Below, piece by piece: positions 48,296 through 59,036 of a stretch of DNA of 64,000 bases. The position numbers were made by a program, and so were the translations under genes. Every line of letters begins with the position of its first letter. Within the stretch, counting starts at the first letter, position 1. Under the pieces are notes generated by a model, which saw only the letters and a program-made list of their open reading frames with translations, had not been told where the DNA came from and searched no databases. The DNA comes from Amorphophallus konjac. Lineage: Eukaryota; Streptophyta; Magnoliopsida; Alismatales; Araceae. The DNA is taken from positions 308,734,740-308,798,739 of the forward strand of contig CM040120.1 in the NCBI GenBank assembly GCA_022559845.1, given 5' to 3'.

Positions 48296-49860
48296 TTCAA
48301 ATTTGACATTTTTTTTTGGAGATAAGTGGAGATCACATAGCAGGATGGAGGAGATGGTGGAGGAGGAAGTTGACGGGGGAAAAGAGATGGGAACAATACA
48401 TCGAAGAATGGGTCAGAAAAGGAGAACCGCATGTCCGAAAGATTGGGGGAGGAGGTCCATAAAGTGGATAGATCAATGGGCGGGCATCGCCCGCTTGCAC
48501 AAGGTATAATTAACACCTCGGTTGGTAATTCCGTGAAGTACGGATCAACCATGATCGGGGGTGAGCGAGGTATAGATTCCAGATGTTGAAAAAGAGACAT
48601 GAGACGGGAGGGAGACCAAGAAAAGATAATAGGCGAGTTCCCCTTCTCCCATGGATGGTCGGCTAGCTTCTTCGGCTTCCACTGAAAAAGCCGTACCTTT
48701 TGATTCTTCTTCTGACCATAACCAACTGGCTCGCTGAATATTCTGGCGAATGACTGACTAAAATCTGGCATATCATCAATAGGCCCCTTTGGCAGCAGAG
48801 GCGGACTGTCAACTGTGCAGGCTGTATCTTCCTTCTCTGACTGTGCTGACGGTGGCTGAAGCGTCCCTGGCTGGAGAGGACCTTTAACAAAGTGTTGGCG
48901 ATAGTTCCTAGTAAGTGGCCCTGAATCGCCCATCATTGAGAGTGCAGACTCTCAGTAGCTGAGACCTCTCCTGCCCATTTTTATTCCTTTGGGCACCGGC
49001 TTGGTTCGCCCTTGTAACTGCACACCGAGGCCTCTCCCCGGTTGGTAGCCCAATTTCAATATAATATCCCAGCCCTTGGAATCTCAGATCTGGGGTTTCA
49101 CTTTGATGTTGACGGGTGTAGTAGAGGACCTGCGAGGTGCATAAGCCCAAGGAAAGTTTAGCTCCAATACCGAGATAACAGGCCGACTGATGGGCCATAG
49201 TGTAGGCAGAATCTTCTCTGATATAGCTTTGATAGACTGGACCATGGATAAGCTTTTTACTTTAACCACCCTCCCTTGAAAAGGGAATTTAAGACATTGA
49301 TGTGCGGTGGAGGGCACAGCACTGAGAGTATCGATCCACGGACGACCCAAGATAGCTTTGAACATCGGGTCGATGTCCAGCACATAGAATTCAATGGGCA
49401 TAGTGAGAGGCCCAAGCTCAGCTTGAATGGTAACAATCCCGTGACATGCCCTCCGAGAATTGTCATAAGCAGCTATAGTAGTGGGGGTCGGGCGTAATAG
49501 TTCTTCTGATAGATTGCAGGCCCTGAGAGTGCTGAGCGGGCATACATTGATAGATGCCCCTGTGTCAACTAATGTCACATCAATGCTGACTTTATTCAGG
49601 ATTATGGTGATGCAAAGCGGCATTTGCCGAGCTTCTGGACGAGCTAGCTCGGTTTCAGATAACGTAATAGCCGGTCCTTTGGAAATAGTCGCCAGTGCCG
49701 TAGGTAAACTGTCGGCTGCCACATCTTCACTAACCATCACCTTCTGAAGAAAGTTCCTGAGAGCATCTTGGTGACGGGTAGATCTTTTGATGAGCTCCAG
49801 CACGGATATCTTGGCGGGCACCCGATCCAAGTGATGCAACAGATCGTATTGGGTCCCTGG
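48211..49860 (-). pseudogene. TAT aspartic protease and G-patch region
   Basis: From 49839 leftward the frame encodes a retroviral-type protease with LVDTGASINV (about 49545-49575) and ILGRPWIDT. A TGA at 49084 (Arg expected) is followed in the same frame by GWDIILKLGYQPGRGLGV, a G-patch motif (about 49018-49071), an RNA-binding glycine-rich module known next to protease in some TAT elements. After another stop near 48957 the frame continues to 48211 as a Pro/Ser-rich segment and overlaps the start of the pol frame, so a frame change near 48250-48290 separates them. Confidence 0.85.
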
Positions 49861-49893
49861 TAACGGCTCGGCTTCTTCCTGCTCAGCAGCCGG

Positions 49894-51971
49894 TTAGGAA
49901 GACTGGGGATTGGAGATAGAAGGATAATTGTAGTGAAACATGCGCCCGCTCCGTAGGGTGAAGTTATAGGCTGCCGCAGCCTCGGATGGGCTCAGGATAA
50001 GTGACTTAGTAGGCCCGGTGGGGTGGATGTGTGGTGCGGAAGAGGGTGTGGTGGAAATAATGGAAGTGGGAGAGGGGGTAACGGGTTGTGATGACAGAAT
50101 GATGGGTGGAGGGTTGGTGGTAGCGGGTGCGAGTGGAAGTGGGGGTATAAAGGTAGGCGGAGGTGTAATGAGTGGAGGGTTAGATGGAAGTGTGGTGATA
50201 GCGGGGGTGAGTAATGTGCGAGAGACGGGCGGTGGAGTAGGACTAGATGAAAGGACAAATGGTGTAGCAGGCGGAGGAGGGTATTGGTATGTGGGCGTAA
50301 GGATGGTGGGGGTGGAATGAGTGGGGTAGTTGTGGTGAAGGGCCATGACTTGCGGCGTAGAGCCGTTATTATCAAAGGACCACCCAGCATCGGGGGTCGG
50401 GGGTTGAACTACATTGACCTGAGTCGGTGCCGGCGGCTGAGGCTGCGGAGCGGGAGGATGGTTCGGCATTGGGTTCTGATAGATCCCTAAGTCTTGAACT
50501 GGCTGATGTAGCTATTGCGGCTGCTGCTGCGGCTGCGATGCCTGTTGTTGCTGCACTTGCTACCTCGGTGGCTGCCTTCTTTTCTCTTTAATTTCTATAA
50601 TGGCCCTATGTATTTTGGCCCAATCAATCCTTTGTCCTTCATGGAGGTCATAGACCAGGTCTCTGAACTGGAAACACCCTTCAATAGTATGTCCCAGTTG
50701 CCTGTGGAACATATAATATTTTGTCTAATCAACGGCCGAGTTCCAGACGGGCTGTTCCGGAGGAAGTTAGATTGCACTAACTGACATGAGAGCTGAGAAG
50801 ATATCCGTGAGGGTTTCTGGCAGAGGTGGGTATTGTGCTCTCTTAGGTCCCGGGCGCTTGTTGTTGTTATTGTAGCCGTTAGGTGGATGGACATTATGGT
50901 ATTGTGGAGGCTGTAAAGGTTGTTGCGGAGCAGCAAAGGTGTTTTGTGGAGCAGCGAAGGTAGGCGTAGGGTTTTGTGGAATGGGTGGGAAGTTTTGTGG
51001 AGCGGGGTTTTGAGGAGTGCAGGGGTTTTGCGGAAAGCGAAATGGAGCGGCTTTGGAGGGGAAGGTAACGGCTTGAACTTGCTCGTTGGTCTAGACCCCC
51101 TCGGTGACAGGCCCTTGAGGTTTCTTGTGGTATTTTGACTTTTGGTTCTCAAAGAGCGAGTGGATGGGGGAGTCTTTGAATTGCGTTTGAATGAACCGCG
51201 TCCAGCTATATAGTTGGTGCATGTGGCTATATCATTCATAGCAAGGATGTTACGGAAGGTCGGGGTAGCATTAGAGATGAGTAGCTTGACCTTCTCTTCC
51301 TCCGGAATGTGGCCTGGCACCCTGGCGGCCATCTGCCTTCATCTATCAGCATAAGTTGTAAACTCCTCATCAAGCTTCATTTTCTCGACCACCAAGTCTG
51401 TGAAGGAATATTCCGGACCGACCCTGTCTTGAAACCATTGGATGAACTTATCTTTCACTATCTTGAAGCTTTCGGCATCCTCTAGTGGCAGAGAGTAGAA
51501 CCATTCCAGTGCAACACCATCTAATGATCGGCGGAATAGATATGCCATGAGGCGATCATCATACTGAAACTGAGCCGATTCATACAAGAAATCCCTCACA
51601 TGGATGAAGGGATTGCCGTTCCCGTCATACTTGTGGTAATTGGGGAGCTCGGATTGTGGAGGGAATCGGATATTTTGGAAGCTCGGGACTGGAACGTCTG
51701 CCAAGGATTGTGGGCCAACCCACTTCTGGAGGAAGTCAAGTTGTTGTTGCATGGTGGCCTATTTATCGAGTAATTCCTACTCTCTGGACGGAGTAGGGAT
51801 AGTGAAAGATGGAATTTGAGGAGCAGAGGGGTAGGCAGATGGAGGAGGCGGCCCATAGGAAGGATATTAGGCCGAAGGATGACCCATGTTGGTGTGAACT
51901 TGGGCTGCCCCTTGCTGAGGGCGCATGAAATCATTGGGGCCAATAAGAACCTGTGGCATCGATGGGCCGGA
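49894..51971 (-). pseudogene. TAT gag, cut by the SIRE insertion
   Basis: The capsid-like part lies at 51339-51752 (PNYHKYDGNGNPFIHVRDF, then DRLMAYLFRRSLDGVALEWF), with an in-frame TGA where Trp is expected (YADRW, about 51336-51338) and continuation to about 51180. A frame change follows. A zinc-knuckle-like FHRQLGHTIEGC is at about 50670-50705, then a Gln-rich linker with two TAG stops and a Pro/Ser/Thr-rich tail (49894-50469). The beginning of gag is separated by the SIRE insertion at 51972. Confidence 0.83.
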
Positions 51972-52207
51972 TGTTAAGGTGCAAGCCCTGGATACAGAGG
52001 GGGGGGGGTGAATGTATCCTGCTAGGAATATCACCCAATTAAAACTTCGGAAGTTAAACACAATACCAGAATAGAAACTAATTCAATTGAACAAATGAAG
52101 AGTCACTTGGAGCGCTCCTAATCAATCATCTAGCGGAAGCAAAACACACAAATAAACCACTGCTCAAGAGATTTTTAGGTGGTTCGGTCCAAAGACCTGC
52201 GTCCACC

Positions 52208-52674
52208 CCTCACTCCCAACCGGAGTGAGGCTTCCACTAGTAACACTAGCACAGCAGACTCAGTCTGCAACAACTACTGCCAAACAGCTTGACCAGGGGA
52301 ACAACCTCCCCTCTTCCTCCCAACCGGAGGGACACCCCAAGTGACTCCCAGTCACTTGGAAACCAGAGACACACGGTCTCTCTTCCTCCAGACTCGGAGG
52401 GAACCCCTGGACTTGCTACCCACAAGCCCAGAACCGGAGGACCAAACCTCCCTTCCTCCAAACCGGAGGGGAACCTAGAGACCCAAGTCTCTCTTCCTCT
52501 GAACCCCAGAGGGAAACACAAGTGACACCAAGTCACTTGCAAACTAGAGGTCTCGGACCTCTCTTCCTCCCAACCGGAGGGAAACAGCCAATGACACCCA
52601 GTCAAAGGCAGCCAGAGACGCAAGTCTCTCTTCCTCCACACCGGAGGGAACCCGATCTCACACTAGAGGATCGG
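52208..52674. repeat. Array of about 16 consecutive hairpins in the SIRE LTR
   Basis: It starts with a 9-bp stem CCTCACTCC/GGAGTGAGG (52208-52230). Then a recurring stem CCTCC/GGAGG with loop NAACC alternates with variable stems: AGGGGA/TCCCCT, CAAGTGAC/GTCACTTG (twice), AGAGAC/GTCTCT (three times), AGAGGTC/GACCTCT, TGAC/GTCA and CCGATC/GATCGG. One copy of the recurring stem is CCTCTG/CAGAGG (52496-52512), changed on both sides so that pairing is kept. Confidence 0.85.
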
Positions 52675-53689
52675 AAGAACAACAGGTGAATAGTTCAAAG
52701 CAAAAACAAAAACCAGCAACAGAAAGCTGAAAAGATAAAAACAAATGTGGCTCTCGCAGGAGCTGGCTGGCCTGGATTTGATCCACAGTCCAGCAGGAGC
52801 TTCTTCTACTGCTTCTCTCTTTCTCCCAGCACGAACTCTCTTTTCTTCTTCTTCTTCTTTCTTACTTCTTCTTCTTCTCACTGCTTCTGCCTTCTCCTTC
52901 TTCTCTATTCTCTATATCGTGGAGGCACTCTCTGCATTTCGATCTTCCTTTCTTATCTTCTCTTTTTCATCTTTTACTCTCTCGATCTGACTCTCAGCTT
53001 TCTCTATCTCTTCTTTCTCTTCTGCACTTCTTCTCTTAGCTCTGGCTGCTTCTACTTCAGTCACTCTCTGCCCTCACCCTTCTTCAGAGGAAGAAGACAC
53101 ATATATATAGCAGCAGCAGATTAGGGCGACGTGTGCTCTCCACGATTCCCGCCCAAATGCTTCAGTCCACGTGGAGGCTCCTCTGCATCTCGGATCACGT
53201 GCCAGATGCCAGCCTCGTATCACGTGCCCACTCTGCATAGGCTCCACGAACAGTACAATAGAGCAAACTGGTTCGGATTTGATCCTGAAACCAGAATCCT
53301 TCTTCTTCTTCTTTTTCTTCTTCTCCTGCAAGCAGATTAAAACCATTAATACTCAGGGTTCTATATATATATATATATATACCTGAAATAAGTCGGTTGA
53401 CACTCAAGCTAAAGCTGCACTAGGTGTGTAGGAATAACAAAAGGTGCACTATACTGAGAACGACACGAGGTACATAAGATGACTATAGCACGAGATAAAA
53501 AGAGAACGACACGAGGTACCACAGTAACAAGGCTAACACTACAAAGAAAACGACACGAAGTCAGATGAGAACAGCACGAGGTGAGAAGGAAATAACACGG
53601 AGTAAAACGGTAGTAAAACACGCGATCAGAGGAAACCTGGACAAAGATAGAAAGAAGCAACACGAAGACATAAAACAACACTAAGACAA

Positions 53690-54060
53690 AACACAGAATT
53701 AACATGAAGACTCAAACACAAAAATAACACGAAGACATAAAAACAACACTAAGACAAAAACACAGAATTAACATGAAGACTCAAACACAAAAATAACACG
53801 AAGACATAAAAATAACACTAAGACACAAACATAGAAATAACATGAAGACTCAAACACAAAATTAACACGAAGACATAAAAACAACACGAAGACACAAATA
53901 CAGAAATAACATGAAGACTCAAACGCAAAAATAACACGAAGACATAAAAACAACACGAAGACACAAATACAGAAATAACATGAAGACTCAAACGCAAAAA
54001 TAACACGAAGACACAAGCACAAAAGATAACACGAAGACACAAGCACAAACAACACGAAGT
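53690..54060. repeat. Minisatellite built from AACACGAAGACA and AACATGAAGACT words
   Basis: Higher-order unit of about 69 bp, made of three related sub-units (19 + 25 + 25 bp), repeated at least four times, best preserved at 53870-54010. Open frames on the minus strand here give repeated peptides only because the DNA is repeated. Confidence 0.85.
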
Positions 54061-54335
54061 ATGAAAGGAACAGTACGGACATACAAGGTACTACCTCATA
54101 GTAGTTTTCCTGTTAATCATGGAAATTTCAAATGCATAACATTACGCAAGATATCTGATTAAAATGATAATATTTAACATAGTGATACTCATCATCAAAA
54201 CACTAGGGAAGTCACAAAAAATCCAATACTTCAGATAAGATTTTCAATGAAACATTCATATGCACTACAAACAGAATTGTATGCATTCAAGTGACTTATA
54301 GTGTTTGCTATCATCAAAATCACAGGGACACAACA

Positions 54336-56673
54336 ATCTCCCCCTTTTTGATGATGGCAACACTATGAGTCATACTGACTTGATCAAATATTTCTCCCCC
54401 TTTGACTTCATCAAAAAAATACTTTGATAAACAATATCAGAATCATTTAAATCAATTCTCCCTCTTAGTCAAACAACTTATGCAGTCATGCATATGCAAC
54501 AAATACTCCCCTTTGACATGGCAGAAGATATAGAGCTATTGCAGACAAACAAATTGATCAGACAATCTAGCACATTGTCCCCTTATGCATATAGTCTCTC
54601 AAACAGACCAGAGAATTCTTACCTTATGATCCATGATGCAAGAGAAATCTACAAGGATGAACTATGGTTATCCAAAGAAAATTCTGAGAGTTGTGTGTTA
54701 CATAAAAGAGAACCAATGTCAATCAAAACACATTAATAGAGGGCAATATGATCAGAAACGTTTTGAAGGTTGAAACCAATTGAGATGAAGGGAGAATATC
54801 AATAAAAACAGAGGGACACTCAAGAATGCTGACTAGATTTCCCCTTTTAAGAAAGACACTCAGCAAGACAGGAAAGCTCCCCCTGATTAGGTGATGGAGT
54901 GAAGCCAATTGATATAGTGAAGTGATGAGCATCTATCAGCAAAACACAGACTGTATACACAGTGAATAAATGAGGAAGACATATTTTCATTAGCACACCA
55001 AATTCATAAATCTTTGTAAACGAATTTCAGATTCTTCAATTATAATGGATTATGAATGAGTTTAAACTGACCATCATGATTTAAGAGAGATGTATTCAAA
55101 GTTTATCAAGAAAATTCAACACTCATATCTGAAACACCTTTTAATAAAGGTGAACCAACAACTCATTTGATATTCATGTTTAACCTCCTTCCATCTTACT
55201 CATTTAAATTCAGTAACTCTTATGGAAAATACACAAGATCATATTGAGATTAAACAGAAATAAATGAGACTGAGCTTGTCTTTAGATTTTCAGAATTTTC
55301 TGACACCAATTGAGCATCACTTATTTTTCCTGAGCAAGTTTGGTTCAGTCAACACCTTTTTACATGAGGCACAACACGTCTTAGGTGAAGTGACCCAGTT
55401 ACTCAATGTGACAACCGTATTGCCTCTCAAAGAGAACAGAGTTAGCAGTGGAGTATCTTTTTACATGAGGAGACACCTTGATCAGAGGCTAGAATCTCCA
55501 GTTACTCAACACATCCATGCCATTCCTCTGCCAGACTTTCAAACATATTGAAAAGAGGTAACTATGGCACTTCATGACATGGGCTTACTCTATTTCATTG
55601 ATAGAAAACCCAGTTTCTCTGTGACCACAGTCATTGCTCTAGCTTTAAATTTTAATTGTTTTCAGATTCTTCAAACAAGGCTCAGTACACTTGAAATGAT
55701 TAAGAACAATACTTTCTACATGTATCTTAACCAAAGAAAGCCATGTCTTTTAAAATTTCAGATTTCAGAAAGTTTTGCATGAAATTCATGAGGCAATTGG
55801 TTAAGACTTATTAAACATGATGATTCAGATATTTTCAAGTCTTTTACATCAAAACTTAGAAAATACATTAGGCTTAAATCAATTTGATTTATCAAAACAT
55901 TCTTAAGCCAGTATAATAGAAGATTCTTCTTTTCAGAATGTCTGATTTATGCCTAGGGTGCACTGATTAAATCTTTCCTCATTCGGATGAATCAATGACA
56001 TAGTCAAGAGAAATTAGCAGAGAGCAATTCTGATACCAATAGTTGAGAGAATAGAGCAATTCAGAAGCAAGCCTTAAAGACTAGAATTCAGTCAGATTAG
56101 CTTGGGCCAGTCTTGACAAGATATGAAGAAATGTGTATGATAGGAACAAGCTACCAATTGAATTCATAGTAGACAGAATCAATGGCTGAGTCTGGAATAC
56201 AGACAGATCAGCTATATCAGTGTAGACAACAGAGAATTCAAGTGAACCACATATTTGCCAAGAATTGATCAGATTGCTAGACAGAAGGAGTTCAAGAGGT
56301 GAAGAGATGAAAAAGGAATGCTCCCCCTATCTAGATGCAATGAGACATTTCTTTTTAGATTTTTCAATGTAAGGAAATGCAGTACTACTTACTACATGTA
56401 CGCATACAGCAAATGAGATTATCATGATATGCAAGCATTAGTCAAACTCCCCCTTACAGAGTGCACGATATGCAATTAGGGCACTGAAACATAATTTTAA
56501 AATTTATGCTCATTCAGACTGTCATAAAAAGAACAAATCATGTATGAGGAGAGTTCAGAAAATTTGAATCTGACAATGCAGATGATGAATGAATATGCAA
56601 CAACGGATTTAACATGCTATTTAGTTATTCTAAGAACAAGAAGTGCAGAGAATTTACCTGAAAGAGGCTTTAT
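54336..56673 (-). other. SIRE 3' non-coding region with several polypurine-like tracts
   Basis: No gene is supported. CTCCCCCT-type tracts (AGGGGGAG on the minus strand) recur at about 54341, 54396, 54459, 54506, 54881, 56321 and 56448. Multiple such tracts are usual between the end of pol/env-like sequence and the LTR in SIRE elements; only the one at 54337 adjoins the LTR. Confidence 0.7.
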
Positions 56674-58395
56674 TGTTGTTCCCGGTAGATGGCAATCAAG
56701 AGGGGAGGGGTGAATTGATTGGCAATAAAAAATTTTAACAACCAACTTTTACAGAAGATGAAATGGAAGGATAATGAAAGAAGCACACTCTTCTCACCCG
56801 ATGATGAAAACACACGAACAGCGGAGATGTAATGAGATCTAAAAGGACGAGATATGAATGACACTCAACTCGATTAGAAGCCCACTCGTGTAATAACGTA
56901 GAAGCAAACCATGATGAACAATAGAATTTAAGGTGGTTCGGGTTCACAACAGTGACCCCTATGTCCACCCCTCACAACGTGAGGAAAGCTTCCACTAAAG
57001 AGTGAAAACCCACACACACACACACACACTGTGAAACACACAGCCACACACAAGCGTGCGCTGCGACCAGCAAACGCACACACACACACAAAGTGTTTCG
57101 TTCAAGATAGATGTTCAGATACACAATGATTCTTCAGACTAGAAATAGAATGAACAGGATAAATGGAATAAGGATCTTGAAGTCGCCAGAAATCCCCCTT
57201 TCAAATGATGTTCCAGCTGTGGTTCTTCATAGCTTGGTTGATGCGGTAGGATGAGGACAGATCTTCATGAAGAACCCCGGATATTGATGTGCAGCTCGAG
57301 ATCCAAGTTGCCCGGCTTCAAATAAGGAAGGAGAGCTTCGGTTCTTGCTCAGGATGCATCTGATCAGCACGGGGATCGACCCATTCTTGAAGAGGATGGC
57401 TTCTATTTGCGCATGGAAGGGCTCCCGCGAGCTTTCTTCTTCCTACAAGACAAAAACACCATAAGGTCGAATGTTCTCTTCTTTTCTTCTTATTTTGGGA
57501 TGCCCTAATCATTGTTATTTATAGTCCCAAGGAGAGGGGACACATGTGACAAGATGGAACCTCGGATCTCCCAACATTAGGGCAAAACGAGGAATAAAAA
57601 TGGCGGCCGCGAAACGGATCACGAACCGGACTGCCGGTCCGTAACACTATGGGTCGACCCATTGGGTCGACCCATGACGCACGGGTTAAAAGCCCGACAA
57701 GACTATTTTCCAGGGGTCGACCCATGGGGTCGACCCATAGCGCATTCTTTCCAAAAACCAAAAACTGTGAGTTACCCGAAAGTTTCGGGTGCCAAAAAGG
57801 GTCGACCCATTGGGTCGACCCACACACGTTATGCATAAAACTGAAAACCTATGGGTTCGGGACCGCCTAGGGGTCGACCCATGGGGTCGACCCACAAACT
57901 ACTTCTTAACATAAAGAAGGAATAGAGCTAACAGCCACCAAGGGGTTGACCCTTGGGGTCCACCCCATCAAAATAAACATGTTAAAGAATTCCATGAGCT
58001 AGATATGAACAAGGATCAACCCATGACAACTAATGAAGAAAATTAACTAAGCAAGGGTTAAGGTTTTGTGTGGATCTCACCAATCATTCTTCAATTGTTT
58101 TAGGATTTTAACTTCATTCCAGATTTCTGTAAGAACACAAAAATGGAGTTAGATTAAAACTTTGACAAACATGACTCAAAGCACTTACTCAAGATAGATG
58201 ATCTTGATCCTGCAAGTATATCACATCTGGCAACATTAGTAATTCATGAACCAAGAGAAAAAAAGGTGATATATAGTAAAGCATTTCAAAATGAGTTAGA
58301 CTAAATTTATTCACCCATCAAAAGTTCTAGTCTAATATAGTGTTTGGTCATCATCAAAAACCAACAATTAGAATATTCACACAGGGGGTTCAACA
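56674..58395 (-). repeat. 3' LTR of the second SIRE element, about 1.72 kb
   Basis: On the minus strand it starts TGTTGAACCCCC at 58395, followed soon by GTTTTTGATGATGACC. Near the other end lie a hairpin CCTCAC-AAC-GTGAGG (56970-56984), in the same position as the longer hairpin of the first SIRE LTR, and CA-repeats (57011-57090). It holds the GGGTCGACCC palindromes. Confidence 0.85.
57650..57967. repeat. Double GGGTCGACCC palindromes in the SIRE LTR
   Basis: Five units at about 57650-57675, 57713-57739, 57799-57823, 57870-57894 and 57940-57967 (the last diverged). Each has two GGGTCGACCC palindromes sharing or nearly sharing the central ATNG. Units are 63-86 bp apart. One more unit lies at 60689-60714, outside the LTR, between pol and the env-like ORF. 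Confidence 0.88.
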
Positions 58396-58409
58396 ATCTC
58401 CCCCTTTTT
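58396..58409 (-). other. Polypurine tract of the second SIRE element
   Basis: On the minus strand CAAAAAGGGGGAGAT directly precedes the LTR start TGTTGAACC. A second similar tract (AAAGGGGGAGA) lies at about 58963-58974. Confidence 0.85.
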
Positions 58410-59036
58410 GATGATGACAAAATACTATGCTAGAGCTTAGGATTGACAAGAAAATAGTTATATACATAATTTCTGAATCAACACCTCAACAGAAATTTAA
58501 CACTAAAACCTCCAAATGTATATCCAAATGAGCTCAAAAGGAGTTAACAAGATGAATGAAATCAAGGCCACAGACCAAATGAGGGAGAACCCAATCATTG
58601 CATCAAACCGCGACCACAATGTTGAAACACATTCTTTCCATGCACCAAGCTGAACCATTTAGGAAGCATCATTCCTTAAAACACATCATTCCTTAAAACA
58701 CATGGCCTCATTCAAGCAATGTGAGATTGACCAGTCAAAAGCATCATCCATTGTTAACAAGCCGACAACAGAGTTTTTAAGACTTACAAAGCCTGGGTTC
58801 ATGAGTTACAAAAATGCTTACATGTGCAATTGCCATGAGATGCAACAGTTCTAACTAAACATTTCTAACTGACAGACTAATGAAAGCAAACATGCAAGCA
58901 AGCACACACCACACATACTATAACATAATAGTTAACCAAGCACACACATATATCTGAATTTCTCCCCCTTTGGCATCATCAAAAAGGAGAGGGAGAACAT
59001 GGTAATAACTGTGCAATATCATAGGAGCTTCATAAC
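58410..59036. other. SIRE 3' non-coding region
   Basis: I see no gene in it. It holds a second polypurine-like tract near 58965 next to a TGGCATCATCAAAAAGG sequence that echoes the one next to the LTR. Confidence 0.6.

Larger units (their letters stand above)
33079..51971 (-). mobile_element. TAT/Ogre-type Ty3/gypsy element with two antisense genes, 5' part outside the window
   Basis: The right-to-left order is gag (from 51971), protease with G-patch, RT, RNase H, second (archaeal-type) RNase H, integrase, an antisense region with two spliced genes, a polypurine tract (about 36392-36410) and a 3' LTR starting TGTTGACACCGG at 36391. The second RNase H and the antisense coding region between pol and the 3' LTR are marks of the TAT lineage. 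A SIRE solo LTR interrupts the 3' LTR, and a SIRE element interrupts gag at 51972, so the 5' LTR is not seen. The left boundary (TGATGCC at 33079) is my estimate. Confidence 0.88.
51972..54335 (-). repeat. 3' LTR of the first SIRE element, 2,364 bp
   Basis: The ends are TGTTAAGG and the reverse complement of TGTTGTGTCCC. Near the left end lie the SIRE-typical GGGGGGGGTGAATG block and GGTGGTTCGGTCC. The LTR contains a hairpin array (52208-52674), CT-rich sequence (52790-53100), a short TA repeat (53363-53382), CACGAGGT-like words (53420-53640) and a minisatellite (53690-54060). Confidence 0.82.
51972..56673 (-). mobile_element. First SIRE-type copia element: 3' LTR and 3' internal region
   Basis: It begins (plus strand) TGTTAAGGTGCAAGCC at 51972 within TAT gag, with CCGGA before it as the likely duplication. 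The LTR runs to 54335, where ACACAACA is followed by ATCTCCCCCTTTTTG, the SIRE polypurine tract on the minus strand. The internal part 54336-56673 carries no gene. The rest of the element must lie right of the window because the second SIRE element interrupts it near 56674. Confidence 0.82.

Noticed and set aside
52208..52674. MicroRNA precursor
   Set aside because: Stems are 4-9 bp each and separate; no single long stem that could give a 21-nt duplex.
53768..54082. Open frame with repeated Cys/Phe-rich peptide on the minus strand
   Set aside because: It is the translation of the minisatellite and is expected in more than one frame.
57519..57895. Open frames with repeated WVDPMGRP-like peptides
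   Set aside because: They result from the GGGTCGACCC palindromes read in several frames on both strands.
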